Shown piece by piece: positions 1 through 9,581 of a DNA stretch of 64,000 nucleotides (within the stretch, counting starts at the first letter, position 1; the number at the start of each line of letters is the position of its first letter). Where the stretch lies: the NCBI GenBank assembly GCA_040757335.1, contig JBFLXB010000005.1, positions 1-64,000 on the forward strand, given 5' to 3'. A model generated the notes under the pieces. The model had not been told where the DNA came from and did not search any database. It saw only the letters and a list, made by a program, of their open reading frames with translations. This DNA comes from Nitrospirota bacterium. GTDB lineage: Bacteria > Nitrospirota > Nitrospiria > 2-01-FULL-66-17. The translations under genes and the position numbers were made by a program.

Positions 1-123
1 AAGATCCAAACCATCAAGAAACGGGCGTATGGCTTTCGCAACCCCGAGCACTTCAAGACCGCCATCTACTTCCACTGCGGAGGCCTCGACCTCTACCCCG
101 TGACCCACGGAATTCCCGGATGA
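1..123 (+). mobile_element. ISL3-type transposase, C-terminal end only
   Basis: The window opens inside a reading frame of 40 codons ending in TGA at 121-123. The peptide holds [20 protein letters not shown], and the IK-[RK]-AYGFR-N-x-E-x-F pattern is the usual C-terminus of ISL3/IS204/IS1001 transposases. Only the tail is visible, so the state of the element cannot be judged. It lies 62 nt before the polysaccharide locus, which fits an insertion-sequence border to a transferred cassette. The family call is from memory of the motif. Confidence 0.65.
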
Positions 124-185
124 ACCATTAAACATGGCAAGTGATTGTTCCCTGCTGCAGATGACTCATGAAGTAAGGACTTCAC

Positions 186-1499
186 ATGAGGCGTGACATT
201 CTTGGTGCCATAGGCAGCGGCTACGGCCTGATGGCACTGACCATTGCCATCCAGTTTGTACTGGTGCCGCTATACCTTCACCATCTCGGAAAAGAGACAT
301 TTGGTGTTCTAACGATGATTCTTGCCGCAATCAACTATGGGGGCATTGGCATTACATGGGTTTCAGGGGGAATGGCTCGTATCCTCGGTGAGCGCGGCGC
401 GGTGGGGGACACCGCTGGGTTCGCCGATGCTTATTCGCTTTCGAAACTTGTTTACACAGGCTACGCGGCAATAACAATCACTGTATTTTGGATGGTTTCG
501 ACTTGGATTTTGGCTGGTACTTTGGACAACCCCGAGAATCTGCAAGCTGTGATCCTCGCCAGTCTCTATTTCCTGGTTATGTACGAATACAACACAGATC
601 GCCTAGCTTTCATCGCACTCTGTCGCCAAACCACGGGGAATATCATCGATGCGGCAGGACAGATTGTATTTGCTTGTGGCGCGGTGGCAGGGCTCTACTG
701 GGGTGGAGGGCTCGCCTCGATCATGGCCTCGCAAATTGGCGGCGTTTTAGTTACTCGTAGTCTGGCATGGCTTTATTGGCACCATGAAGGCATGGCCCTG
801 CGCTGGAACTGGCCGTTGGCCGATCCTGGCCCCATGTGGCAACGGATGAGTGGCAAAATGGGTCAGCATTACGTTGTATACGGAGCGCTACTGCTCACCC
901 TTCAGGCCGATGTGTTGATCATTGGGTGGATCGCCGGTCCGGCGGTTGCTGCGACCTTCTACTTGCTGTGGCGTATCCCCGAAGTGTGCATCCTTTTGCT
1001 GGGGCGTATTCCCGGCGCCGTTGCGCCCCACCTTATCCAGATGGACACGCGTGGAGATATGGAGCGAATTCAACGCACCTACCGCAAGGGTTCGCGCATC
1101 ATGCTGGGACTAGCCGCTCTTGCAGGAGGGGCTTATGCGGTAGCAGGAAGGTGGTTTGTTGAGCTTTGGGTGGGTAACAATGCTCCTGACGGATACATAC
1201 CCTATGTGCTCGCTGGGGCTGCTCTGTTTTTTCTCGGGGCGTCTTGGTGGCCAGCAGGCGTTGCCTACGCTCTGGTGAAGACTGGACCGTTGGTCAAGGT
1301 GACGGCGTTGCATCTGACAGCCAAGCTAGTATTGATTGCGCTGTTGTTTGGCCGAATGGACTATTTGGCTCCGCTAACTGCAATCATCATAACTCACGTG
1401 CTTGGAGTCTTCTTTTTGTATATAAAAATAGGTGAAGATGCCTGTAGAGCGCCACAGATGGCGGTTGGGCAGAAATATACGGAGAGTAGAGTTGTATGA
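186..1499 (+). CDS. Wzx-like polysaccharide flippase (MATE/MOP superfamily)
   Basis: A 437-residue polytopic membrane protein with about 12 hydrophobic stretches. Its N-terminus is that of the polysaccharide biosynthesis/flippase family: a first helix around residues 10-30 followed by VPLYLHHLGKETFGVLTMI. Such proteins move undecaprenyl-linked oligosaccharide repeat units across the inner membrane. AAGGAC lies 7 nt before the ATG. The stop overlaps the next ATG (ATGA), so the two are probably translationally coupled. Being first in a run of glycosyltransferases, it is probably the O-unit exporter. The substrate is unknown. Confidence 0.8.
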   Translation: MRRDILGAIGSGYGLMALTIAIQFVLVPLYLHHLGKETFGVLTMILAAINYGGIGITWVSGGMARILGERGAVGDTAGFADAYSLSKLVYTGYAAITITVFWMVSTWILAGTLDNPENLQAVILASLYFLVMYEYNTDRLAFIALCRQTTGNIIDAAGQIVFACGAVAGLYWGGGLASIMASQIGGVLVTRSLAWLYWHHEGMALRWNWPLADPGPMWQRMSGKMGQHYVVYGALLLTLQADVLIIGWIAGPAVAATFYLLWRIPEVCILLLGRIPGAVAPHLIQMDTRGDMERIQRTYRKGSRIMLGLAALAGGAYAVAGRWFVELWVGNNAPDGYIPYVLAGAALFFLGASWWPAGVAYALVKTGPLVKVTALHLTAKLVLIALLFGRMDYLAPLTAIIITHVLGVFFLYIKIGEDACRAPQMAVGQKYTESRVV

Positions 1500-3274
1500 T
1501 CATTTTGTCGATACACCCCGGGCATAATTCCACCGTTGGTTTGCTTGAGCAGGGCCGACTGGTAGGCTTGCTAAGTCAAGAGAAGATAGACAACATCAAG
1601 AATTCCGCCGCCTTTCCAAAGGATGCAATAGCCGTTCTGCTCGACGAATGTGGAATAGAGCCGAGGCAAATCGAAGCTATTGCCATCGCTGGTAATGATG
1701 TGTTCCCGTCCTATTGCTATGAATATCTCTTCGACCCGAAAAACAGAGTTAAGGAAAGCTCTGCGCTTCGCAAGGCTGCTAAGAGTATGGAACGAGGTGT
1801 GTTAGGTAGCATTATGCCCGGAATCTTTAAGATTGCACGGCGAAACCGCAAAGCAGATCTTGTGGCTGAGGGACGCCTGGAACTTGCGGAGAGGCTTTCG
1901 AAAACTCCATTGAGCGGCAAGCCTGTGACACACATTGACCACCATCAATGCCACGCGTACTCCGCTTACTACGGATTGGCTCAAGACGATGAGCCAGCGC
2001 TCGTTTTCACGGCCGACGGTAGCGGCGATGAAGCATGTGCAACGGTTTGGGTAGCTCGTAATAGGAAGCTCGAAAGAATTGCTAGGACGCCGCCGAATGC
2101 CTCTCTCGGCGGCATTTACTCCAACACAACACGTTTCCTTGGCATGAAAATTCTTGAGCACGAATATAAGGTGATGGGGTTGGCGGCATACTGCAAGGGA
2201 TATCAGAAGGAAACTTACGAGCGCATCTTTGCGCCGGTAATTGATCTTGACCCAGCAAATCAGTTGGTCTTCCGCTCCAGTGTCGACGCGTCCACCTTTT
2301 ATGACTATCTCGTCCGCCATGCTGTCGGGGAACGATTCGACAACATCGCTGGCGCTGTCCAACAGCTGCTCGAAGAGCGTATTACCGCATGGATACTTGC
2401 CGCCATCAAGCAGACCGGTATCCGAAATATTTATACTGGAGGCGGTGTGTTCATGAATGTGAAGCTCAACATGCGTATTCAGGAGATGGAAGAAGTCGAG
2501 CGCGTTCACTTTCTGCCCTCCTGTGGCGACGAATCGAACCCGATTGGTGCCGCGTATACCCTCGCGATTCAACGAGGGCTTTCAGTGAAGCCCCTCGACA
2601 GTCTTTACTTGGGCATCTCCTTCGAACGGGATGAGTTGAAACGGTTTATCTCGGATAACCGACTGGCGGACCGCTATTCCGTGACCGAGCCATCAGATGT
2701 AGAAGAGGCCATTGCCGACTTGCTCGCGCTGCGTGAGGTGGTGGCGCGTTTTTCCGGGCGATGCGAATGGGGCGCTCGCTCACTCGGTAACCGGGCAATC
2801 CTCGCCCACCCCAGCCATCTGGAAAGCTTTTACACGGTCAATGACCTGATCAAATCCCGGGACTTTTGGATGCCATTCGCGCCGACGGTTTTGGATACCC
2901 ATGCCCACAAGTATTTTGAAAACTACAACCCTTCCAAGGTCAAGGCACCCTATATGATTACCGCCTTTAAGGCGTCACCATTGGGTGTCGAGAACCTGCG
3001 TGCCGGGATGCACCAAGGGGATCGCACCATTCGGCCACAGGTATTGACGGAACAGGCTAATCGGGCCTACTACCATCTTCTGAATGTCTTTCACGCCAAG
3101 ACAGGTGTAGGTGCCGTCATGAACACCAGCTTCAATTTGCATGGTTCTCCTTTGGTGGCGACGCCCGAGCAAGCACTGATGACCTTCGAGAAGTCTGGCC
3201 TATGCTATTTGGCGCTCGGGCCATTCCTGATTGCGAAGAAAAATCGACGTCCGGTTCGTATTGGGCAAGAGTAG
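1496..3274 (+). CDS. Carbamoyltransferase, NodU/CmcH family
   Basis: 592 residues. It begins with the family's ILSIHPGHNSTVGLLEQGRL segment. The metal/nucleotide-binding signature HIDHHQCHAYSAYY starts at H146, with H146, D148, H149, H150 and H153 visible. A second nucleotide-site segment, FTADGSGDE, follows, and the C-terminal domain carries RCEWGARSLGNRAILAHP and GAVMNTSFNLHG. These enzymes use carbamoyl phosphate and ATP to carbamoylate a hydroxyl, here presumably of a sugar in the surface glycan. The length matches the family. It overlaps the flippase by 4 nt. The acceptor cannot be read from sequence. Confidence 0.88.
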   Translation: MIILSIHPGHNSTVGLLEQGRLVGLLSQEKIDNIKNSAAFPKDAIAVLLDECGIEPRQIEAIAIAGNDVFPSYCYEYLFDPKNRVKESSALRKAAKSMERGVLGSIMPGIFKIARRNRKADLVAEGRLELAERLSKTPLSGKPVTHIDHHQCHAYSAYYGLAQDDEPALVFTADGSGDEACATVWVARNRKLERIARTPPNASLGGIYSNTTRFLGMKILEHEYKVMGLAAYCKGYQKETYERIFAPVIDLDPANQLVFRSSVDASTFYDYLVRHAVGERFDNIAGAVQQLLEERITAWILAAIKQTGIRNIYTGGGVFMNVKLNMRIQEMEEVERVHFLPSCGDESNPIGAAYTLAIQRGLSVKPLDSLYLGISFERDELKRFISDNRLADRYSVTEPSDVEEAIADLLALREVVARFSGRCEWGARSLGNRAILAHPSHLESFYTVNDLIKSRDFWMPFAPTVLDTHAHKYFENYNPSKVKAPYMITAFKASPLGVENLRAGMHQGDRTIRPQVLTEQANRAYYHLLNVFHAKTGVGAVMNTSFNLHGSPLVATPEQALMTFEKSGLCYLALGPFLIAKKNRRPVRIGQE

Positions 3275-3358
3275 CGGCGGAGACAATTGAGCTTTCCGAT
3301 TCGAAAGCATTGAGCAAGAAGTTGTGTCGTGAAGGGAGTTGCTCCGAAACAACTAGCG

Positions 3359-3436
3359 CCAAAGAGGATTGGCGATGTCGTAAGGGTTGGCGCTGCCGCT
3401 GTTGTGACTCGAGGTGTCCGAGTCCGTGACGAGTAG
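3359..3436 (+). pseudogene. Remnant of a hexapeptide-repeat (LbH) acyltransferase C-terminus
   Basis: The 315-nt gap between the carbamoyltransferase and the polymerase-like gene has no intact gene. One frame ends PKRIGDVVRVGAAAVVTRGV followed by a short tail and TAG. The IGD-x-V-x-VGA-x-AVVT-x-xV pattern is the usual end of left-handed beta-helix acetyltransferases, such as sugar O-acetyltransferases. No start or upstream coils survive in the frame. This reading rests on about 20 residues and could be chance. Confidence 0.35.
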
Positions 3437-3589
3437 ATTCGTAAGGAGCATATGCTTGTGGGATTGACCCGTGGTTGATAGGAGACTGCATTGAGCGCGC
3501 ACTCGGGCCCGGAAGACCAGACTCCGCGTTTATCGCGTAGTGCGGAGTGCTGCGACAATCACCTATAGAAGTGAGCCTTTTAAAGGCGA

Positions 3590-4984
3590 TTGGTAATGGT
3601 TCTCATAATTCTTCTAACAACTGCTGCCGTCATTTGCTGTGGATGGGCAAATGAGCTAATCCGCAAAGGGACTCTTCGTGGAACATTGAACCACTTCTGG
3701 TACTTCTCATTCTTGTGGGTGGTGTTTTTCCCCTTACGAGGATACCTGATAGCGGAGGATATGATTGATCTACAGGTTGATAGATCATGGGAAGAACACC
3801 AATTGGTCACATCCTTGTTGATAGCTTTTTGTTTCTGGTTAGTGGCTTTTGTAGGCTATTTGTCGTTCAGCGACAGGTCTAACGAGCGTGAAATGAGAAC
3901 AGTCGTTACGGTCGATCATAGAACTGGAGCGGCAGTTGTGGCTTTGTGCGTTGGGCTTGCATGGGTATTTCTATTAAGTACCGTGTTTGCGGGCGAAGGG
4001 TTTCGCCCGTTTCTCGGCAATCAGCAGAATGAGGCGCGTTTCGGAGCTGGGCATTTCTTTATCTTACAAGACCTTTACATGTATGCATTTGTTGCTTATG
4101 CAGGTGCCATGTCTTCGCAAAGACCATCGGGCAGTATGGGGCTGTCGTTCAAAGTGACTGTGGTCGCAATTGTAGCGACGGCTCTTATTATGACTATTGC
4201 GGCTTCTTCGCGGAGACATGCTTCAACAGCCATCTTCGTATTAGTGTGTTTATTCTTATTGCGCCGGAGGCGTGGTGGGGCATTGGCTATTCTGGCTATT
4301 GTCGGAACCATATTTGCAGCACCGTTGCTAGACGCTTTTCGTTACATCGACATTTCCCAGGTAGACGGCAGCTTGTTGTCTATCGCAAACGTGTTTTCGC
4401 CCGTTCTTGAGGCAAGGCGGTTTTGGACGAGTTTGTCCTCGTCATTTGAAGGCGTAGACCACCTCGGGGCCTTCATGGAAACCGCCGGAATGGGAGGCCT
4501 GTTGATCGGAGTAGACGGCGGAGTGGCATGGAGTTTTAATACTGTTTTGGCGCTTGTTCCTCGGTTCCTTTGGGAATCGAAGCCGGAACTTTATGGAAGT
4601 GTGGCGGAGCAGTTCTATCTATATCCCTGGATGTATTCCTCCGGGCCAGCCACAACGACTTTGCCGCCAAGCTTCGTTGTCGATCTTAGTTATGGGTTCG
4701 GTATAATCGTCGGATTAATGTTGGCATTCATTCTCGGTCGTGCGTTAAGAGTTCTATCAGTGCAGCTCTGGAGCCTGAATCGGAATGTTGCTGTTCGTGC
4801 AATCCCATTGTTCGTCTTTGTGAACACATTTAATGTTGTCAGGGGCGGGACCGGTTTTCTACAGTCCGTGGTTATATTCGTGATCGTTGCTTGTTTCGTA
4901 ATCGGGTTCAGGCCGATGGGCGGAGAAGTAGCTCGCTTAGTTCGCTTGGTGGTGCTCCCGATGAGAGCGAGAGAGCGAAAGTGA
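3590..4984 (+). CDS. O-antigen polymerase-like membrane protein
   Basis: About 464 residues with roughly ten or eleven hydrophobic segments and no soluble domain. Long loops occur around residues 280-360. Wzy polymerases are defined by topology and context rather than motif. The place in a flippase/glycosyltransferase operon is the main reason for the call. The first possible start is TTG at 3590; ATG at 3596 lies 9 nt after AAGG and may be the true start. DNA here is AT-rich for this window: in 3601-3660, 25 of 60 bases are G or C. The stop overlaps the next gene's GTG by 4 nt. Confidence 0.6.
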   Translation: MVMVLIILLTTAAVICCGWANELIRKGTLRGTLNHFWYFSFLWVVFFPLRGYLIAEDMIDLQVDRSWEEHQLVTSLLIAFCFWLVAFVGYLSFSDRSNEREMRTVVTVDHRTGAAVVALCVGLAWVFLLSTVFAGEGFRPFLGNQQNEARFGAGHFFILQDLYMYAFVAYAGAMSSQRPSGSMGLSFKVTVVAIVATALIMTIAASSRRHASTAIFVLVCLFLLRRRRGGALAILAIVGTIFAAPLLDAFRYIDISQVDGSLLSIANVFSPVLEARRFWTSLSSSFEGVDHLGAFMETAGMGGLLIGVDGGVAWSFNTVLALVPRFLWESKPELYGSVAEQFYLYPWMYSSGPATTTLPPSFVVDLSYGFGIIVGLMLAFILGRALRVLSVQLWSLNRNVAVRAIPLFVFVNTFNVVRGGTGFLQSVVIFVIVACFVIGFRPMGGEVARLVRLVVLPMRARERK

Positions 4985-6084
4985 AAGTGTTCTTTTACCC
5001 CCATAGCTATCTCCGCGACAGGCAACTGGATACAATCCGTCGTTGGCCTGCGAACGAGGCTATCAATCGCGAGCTGCTTCAGGTTCGCACGGGGGCACAG
5101 GTAAGCGCAGTTGACGCGACTGCACCTAAGCTAGGGCGGTCATGGAAGCAGAAGCTCCCCTTGGTCAATGTCAAGGTGCGGCCCAAGGGGACGCCGAGGG
5201 ATGCAGTGGTCTATGTATGGGGCGGGATTATCGCCACTGGAGATTTCATCGTCGACCTGGACAGTCCGTGGGCACTTGTCGGCTATAACCTCCTGGCAAT
5301 GCCGATATATCGACGATTCCTTAAACGCGTTCTTCTCTCGGACCGATGCCGTCAAATTCGATGCATGAGTGAGGCCTGTAGGAAAAGCTTGAGGAGCCTG
5401 TTTGGAGAGCGCGTCTACCAAAAGGCGAGCGTTCATTATCCCTGTATTCCACAAGTGGTTCAATCGGTAGATGGTTTGGCTCAAGATGGATGTCGCTTTC
5501 TTTTCGTTGGTACTCAGTTTGATATCAAGGGCGGTGTGGCGCTACTTAAAGCATTTCAGCGGGTGTATGAACGAGCACCGACGGCGACATTGGACGTCGT
5601 CACGCACCTCCCGTCACAACACGTCGAACTTGCTTCGCGCTGTCCAGGAAGTCGGGTACACCGTGCGCAGTTTACCAGGGAACAGATCCACGAACAGTTC
5701 ATGCGCAAGGCCGATGTGCTGGTACTGCCAAGTTATGTAGAGTCCTTTGGGATGGTGGTGCTTGAAGCGTTGGCTTACGGCCTAGGGGTGATTGCTACTG
5801 ATGTCTATGCATTGGGGGAGATGGTCATAGATGGTCGGAATGGAAGTCTTATTAAGCCTCCTATATCGGTCTGGGATGATGTAATGCCTTCCCCCTACTT
5901 TTATGATCTAGAGAATATCAAGGCGCACATAGTGAAGACCGACACCTCGGCCTTTGAAGATACCCTTGTGAGTGCCATGCTTCGGTTCGCGATTGACGCT
6001 GACTGGCGTGCCTCAGCTCGAAGGGAGAGCGTCCGTCTTATGAAGACTCGGTTTGATTGTAGGCCACAAGGCATCTTACGATGA
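4981..6084 (+). CDS. GT4-family glycosyltransferase
   Basis: 367 residues from the GTG at 4981, which overlaps the previous stop (GTGA). An in-frame ATG at 4891 lies well inside the polymerase-like gene and is less likely. The C-terminal Rossmann half has FLFVGTQFDIKGG and the donor-sugar motif VESFGMVVLEALAYG, the E-x7-E arrangement of retaining GT-B enzymes of family 4. It likely adds a sugar to the lipid-linked O-unit on the cytoplasmic face. The final residues end at the ATGA coupling with the next gene. Donor and acceptor are unknown. Confidence 0.82.
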   Translation: MKVFFYPHSYLRDRQLDTIRRWPANEAINRELLQVRTGAQVSAVDATAPKLGRSWKQKLPLVNVKVRPKGTPRDAVVYVWGGIIATGDFIVDLDSPWALVGYNLLAMPIYRRFLKRVLLSDRCRQIRCMSEACRKSLRSLFGERVYQKASVHYPCIPQVVQSVDGLAQDGCRFLFVGTQFDIKGGVALLKAFQRVYERAPTATLDVVTHLPSQHVELASRCPGSRVHRAQFTREQIHEQFMRKADVLVLPSYVESFGMVVLEALAYGLGVIATDVYALGEMVIDGRNGSLIKPPISVWDDVMPSPYFYDLENIKAHIVKTDTSAFEDTLVSAMLRFAIDADWRASARRESVRLMKTRFDCRPQGILR

Positions 6085-7022
6085 AGAACGTTTCAACTGA
6101 ACTAACCGAACTAGATGAGGGGAAATGTGCCCCGGTGTTCTCTATCATAATTCCGGTTCTTAACCGGGTCCGCTATTTGCCGGGCTGCCTAAAGAGTGTT
6201 CAATCGCAAACTTATAGCGATTATGAAATAGTTGTTATCGACAATGGCAGCACGGACGGCAGCTATGAGCTCGCAATGTCGTTGGCTCAAGAAGACGCGC
6301 GTATTAAGTTGGTGAGAGAGCCGCGAAGAGGACTTGCATTTGCCAGAAATCGTGGAATCGTGTCCGCAGGGGGTAAATGGTTAATCCTGTTGGATTCGGA
6401 CAATCAGCTTTTCGATAAATTTACGCTCTCGAGAATATCTAGCATTATCGCAGATAGGCCGGAGGCTATTGGGTTGCTGACAAATTCTGTTGACCAGAAC
6501 GGTGTTGTGATAAGTGGTGGTAAGTTCTCTGAAGAAGCAGTGTCGCTCAAGGATTATCTGTCACATTTCGGTGAAATGGCGCATGTTGTGTCAGGGTCGT
6601 GGTTTAGAAAGAACCTTTATCCGGAAGTTGAAGGTGCGGTCACCGAGTTCCCGTGGTTGGTGTGGATACCGATGGTTCTAACTAAGAAGGTCTATGCGGA
6701 ATCGGTGTCGCTTATTCGGTATTCTACGGCTACGGAGGGGTCAATAGGTAATAGTCGGACGTCGGTCAAATGGGCAAGGGATATGACCAGATACTACTCT
6801 GAGATTCTCAAGAGACATGGTAAACAGATACTGCTCGCGAAACCAAGTGTGGCCATCAAGTGCTTACTAAAGCTACTCTTGTATGCCCGCGCGGCCGGAG
6901 CGAAGGCTGAGGGTGGCGTCGTACTCTCCCCCGCCGAGAATGTATTATCGAAGGTCGTTTTCGTTGTCCCGCCTCAGGTGGCAATAGGGATTATTGATAG
7001 ATGGAGAGGGGTAGCCGCTTGA
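6081..7022 (+). CDS. GT2-family (GT-A) glycosyltransferase
   Basis: 313 residues. The N-terminal GT-A domain shows FSIIIPVLNRVRYLPGCL, then VVIDNGSTDGS, and a DxD-type metal/nucleotide site at D105-S-D107 (LLDSDNQ). The C-terminal third is more variable, with no long membrane helix. GT2 enzymes are inverting transferases using nucleotide sugars. Start ATG at 6081 overlaps the previous stop by 4 nt. About 230 nt without a recognisable gene follow, so a transcriptional or recombinational break may lie here. Confidence 0.85.
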   Translation: MKNVSTELTELDEGKCAPVFSIIIPVLNRVRYLPGCLKSVQSQTYSDYEIVVIDNGSTDGSYELAMSLAQEDARIKLVREPRRGLAFARNRGIVSAGGKWLILLDSDNQLFDKFTLSRISSIIADRPEAIGLLTNSVDQNGVVISGGKFSEEAVSLKDYLSHFGEMAHVVSGSWFRKNLYPEVEGAVTEFPWLVWIPMVLTKKVYAESVSLIRYSTATEGSIGNSRTSVKWARDMTRYYSEILKRHGKQILLAKPSVAIKCLLKLLLYARAAGAKAEGGVVLSPAENVLSKVVFVVPPQVAIGIIDRWRGVAA

Positions 7023-7255
7023 AGAGGGCCGTTTCCAAAAACACGGGACCTGAGCGCCATACCGGAGTGCCGTTTCTGAGGGCGAGTCAAAACTCGATAC
7101 GGGAGGACTGGCTTTAAAGCGATGTGGGAAATGGCCGCTTGAAAAGGTAAGGCAGGGGCGCCTTTCAATCCGAAACGCGAGTATCGCCGGTGTGTAAGCC
7201 GATCTAGATTTTCTACAGATGCTTGAGCAAACCGCACTGGTTGTGAGAGAGGGAA

Positions 7256-8089
7256 ATGGCACATAGGGAGGAAATCGAGCGTGGTGACAGATTCGGATTC
7301 GGCGCCAATTGGTCTAAATTTGTAGGTTTATTGAGTCAGGATAGGATCAATGCCGCAGAAAAGTCGCTATGCGAACTGCTCAATGTGAACACGTTGAGAG
7401 GTAAATCGCTACTGGATATTGGCTCTGGAAGCGGGTTGTTCAGTCTAGCTGCCAAGCGGCTTGGTGCGAAGGTCCATTCGTTTGACTATGATTGTCAATC
7501 TGTTAGATGCACACAAGAGCTGAAGTGGCGATTCTTTAAGGAAGACCGCGAATGGGCGATTGAGGAAGGTTCTGTTCTAGACGTGGAGTTCTTGGAACGG
7601 TTGGGCAGCTTTGACGTTGTTTACTCATGGGGAGTTCTGCACCATACGGGGGAAATGTGGCGCGCTCTCGATAATGTCGTGCGAAGCGTTCGATTAGATG
7701 GTGCTTTGTGCTTGGCGATATATAACGATCAGGGATGGATTAGTAAATACTGGCTGGTTGTTAAGCGCATATATAATCGGAGTACGGTTGGTCGTACGGC
7801 AATTATTATGTTGCATGCGCCATATCTCTTTGGACTACGTTATCTGATCCGAGCCTTGACAGGTCGCCTTTCTGGTGAGAGAGGAATGTCTCTCTGGTAT
7901 GACATGATTGACTGGCTTGGCGGATATCCATTTGAGGTGGCTAAGCCGGAGGCAATTTATAAGTTTGTCGAAGGGAAGGGGTTTGTTCTGGAAAAACTGA
8001 AAACATGTCGCGGCCGTCATGGATGTAACGAATTTGTATTCAGGAAGAGTAATGCATCGGCGTGTTCTACTTCTCTTCTCCAGCAGTGA
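7256..8089 (+). CDS. Class I SAM-dependent methyltransferase
   Basis: 277 residues. Motif I is clear as LLDIGSGSGLFSLAAKRLGA near residues 52-71. It is followed by an acidic ribose-binding position (FDYD) and a post-motif FDVVYSWGVLHHTGEMW. This is the layout of the methyltransferase-11/25 type common in O-antigen and glycan loci, where it may methylate a sugar. GAGAGAGGG precedes the ATG. The last 38 nt overlap the next gene in another frame. The substrate is not predictable. Confidence 0.82.
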   Translation: MAHREEIERGDRFGFGANWSKFVGLLSQDRINAAEKSLCELLNVNTLRGKSLLDIGSGSGLFSLAAKRLGAKVHSFDYDCQSVRCTQELKWRFFKEDREWAIEEGSVLDVEFLERLGSFDVVYSWGVLHHTGEMWRALDNVVRSVRLDGALCLAIYNDQGWISKYWLVVKRIYNRSTVGRTAIIMLHAPYLFGLRYLIRALTGRLSGERGMSLWYDMIDWLGGYPFEVAKPEAIYKFVEGKGFVLEKLKTCRGRHGCNEFVFRKSNASACSTSLLQQ

Positions 8090-9155
8090 ACTTGGTGGCG
8101 CCGAGCGCAGCCTAACGCGCATGGCCGTGGTGCCTTCAAGCGTAGAGTATCACCTCTCGACGCTGGACGGCGAGGGGCCATGGTGCGAGTGGGTGCGGGG
8201 CATGGGGCGAGAGCCTGTTGTCTTTGGGCGTCGTCAAGGCGCGGGCGGGCACGGCAAATTCGGCTGGCGGGCGCTTGTTGCCCTGTGGCGTTACGTTCGG
8301 CGCGAGCGAATCGCAGTGATTTACGTTTGCGGCATCCGTGCCGCATTCATGCTTAGGTGGCTGAAGACTGTTATGCCGGGGGTGCGGCTCATTCAAGGTG
8401 TGCGCTGGAACCCGGATTCTGATTCTCGACTCGACCGGGGATTCAGACTTGCGGAGCGATGGCTTCATGGGTTGGTGGATGGTTATATCACGAACTCGAA
8501 AATTGCCGCCGATACGCTGATCAGGAGGTGCAAGGTTCCTGCGGGGCGGGTTCGGGTAATTTACAACGGACTTGCAGGTCTGCCGGAAGCGATTTGCCCA
8601 ATGGCCGAGCGCCCCCTGGAAGTGCTGACGGTGGCGAACTTCAGTCCGCGTAAGGGCCATCGAGAGTATCTGGAAGCCGTTCGGTTGGTGCTTGATGCCG
8701 TACCTGATGCCCGGTTTGTGTTCGTTGGCCGTGATGACATGAACGGGGCGATTCAGCGTGCTATTGAGGTAGCCGGACTGTCCTATGCGGTTCGGTGTGA
8801 AGGTTTTCAGGTCGATGTTTCTGCTTATTTCCTGCGAGCCAGGGTGTTTGTGCTGCCATCCCTTTGGGATGAAGGGTGCCCAACGGCATTGCTTGAGAGT
8901 TTTGCATGGAGCTGCCCGGTTGTAGCCTACGGGATCGATGGTATTCCCGAATTAGTCAACAACGCTGAAGATGGGTTCATAGTGCCGGTGCGAGATGCGC
9001 ATGGACTAGCGTCGCGCATCGTTGACCTTCTCAAGAACACGAAGTCTGCAGAACTGTATGGTCTGTCAGGTAGAGAAAAGGTGGCCAAAGCATTTAGTTT
9101 GGCTACTAGCGCGAAATTACATGGAGAAGTGTTTTCGCAAGTGACGCAAGGTTGA
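8052..9155 (+). CDS. GT4-family glycosyltransferase
   Basis: 367 residues from ATG 8052, preceded by AGGAAG at a good distance. An earlier in-frame ATG at 8019 lies deeper in the methyltransferase and lacks such a site. The N-terminus has LLLFSSSELGGAERS, the acceptor-side G-G-A-E motif of GT4. The C-terminal half has TVANFSPRKGHREYL and WDEGCPTALLESFAW with the E-x7-E pair. The GC content is higher than in the genes before it. It likely builds the same glycan; linkage and donor are unknown. Confidence 0.83.
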   Translation: MHRRVLLLFSSSELGGAERSLTRMAVVPSSVEYHLSTLDGEGPWCEWVRGMGREPVVFGRRQGAGGHGKFGWRALVALWRYVRRERIAVIYVCGIRAAFMLRWLKTVMPGVRLIQGVRWNPDSDSRLDRGFRLAERWLHGLVDGYITNSKIAADTLIRRCKVPAGRVRVIYNGLAGLPEAICPMAERPLEVLTVANFSPRKGHREYLEAVRLVLDAVPDARFVFVGRDDMNGAIQRAIEVAGLSYAVRCEGFQVDVSAYFLRARVFVLPSLWDEGCPTALLESFAWSCPVVAYGIDGIPELVNNAEDGFIVPVRDAHGLASRIVDLLKNTKSAELYGLSGREKVAKAFSLATSAKLHGEVFSQVTQG

Positions 9156-9581
9156 ACCTGGAAGGTTCTCATGAAGAAGGCGGATCCGAAGCCTAAAGTA
9201 GTTGGGGATAGTGTAGTTAATGCTCTGTGCGGGTGTCGCTGCGACATCGGGTCGGGCTTGGCGGAGGCGCATCTGACGATACTCACGGCGGCGGTGGCGA
9301 TGGTTGAACCATCTTGGTCCGCGGACAATCAGGATGTGCCCACGGAGATATGGTCATCGGATATGTCCGATTACGGCGACACCCGAGTGACTCCAGGGGT
9401 CGGAGTGGGGTTGGGCAGAGTCTTTGCGAGGAGCTGCGGACCTGGAGGCGGTGGGATTGAGCCGTGGCGTGGTAACGATCGCGGGACACGAGCACTTGGT
9501 AGGGTGGGATAGCCTTCCTCGGCTGTTAATAGGTCTTAGGTATCTCGAGTGGCGGCAAAACTGGGATAAAGGGCGCAAGAC
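9156..9581. other. 426-nt stretch without a convincing gene
   Basis: A 113-codon frame (9171-9512) is open but gives a low-complexity Gly/Arg-rich peptide with no family I recognise. Its early part, PKPKVVGDSVV, vaguely echoes the hexapeptide remnant at 3359. A frameshifted acyltransferase relic is therefore possible but unproven. The stretch separates the AT-rich part of the locus from the asparagine synthase onward, so it is also a candidate cassette border and promoter region. Confidence 0.4.

Noticed and set aside
7023-7255. A small gene between the GT2 and methyltransferase genes
   Set aside because: Both strands show only short frames without motifs or ribosome sites; treated as intergenic.
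9171-9512. A 113-codon frame as a real gene
   Set aside because: Low-complexity Gly/Arg-rich peptide, no ribosome site of note and no recognisable family.
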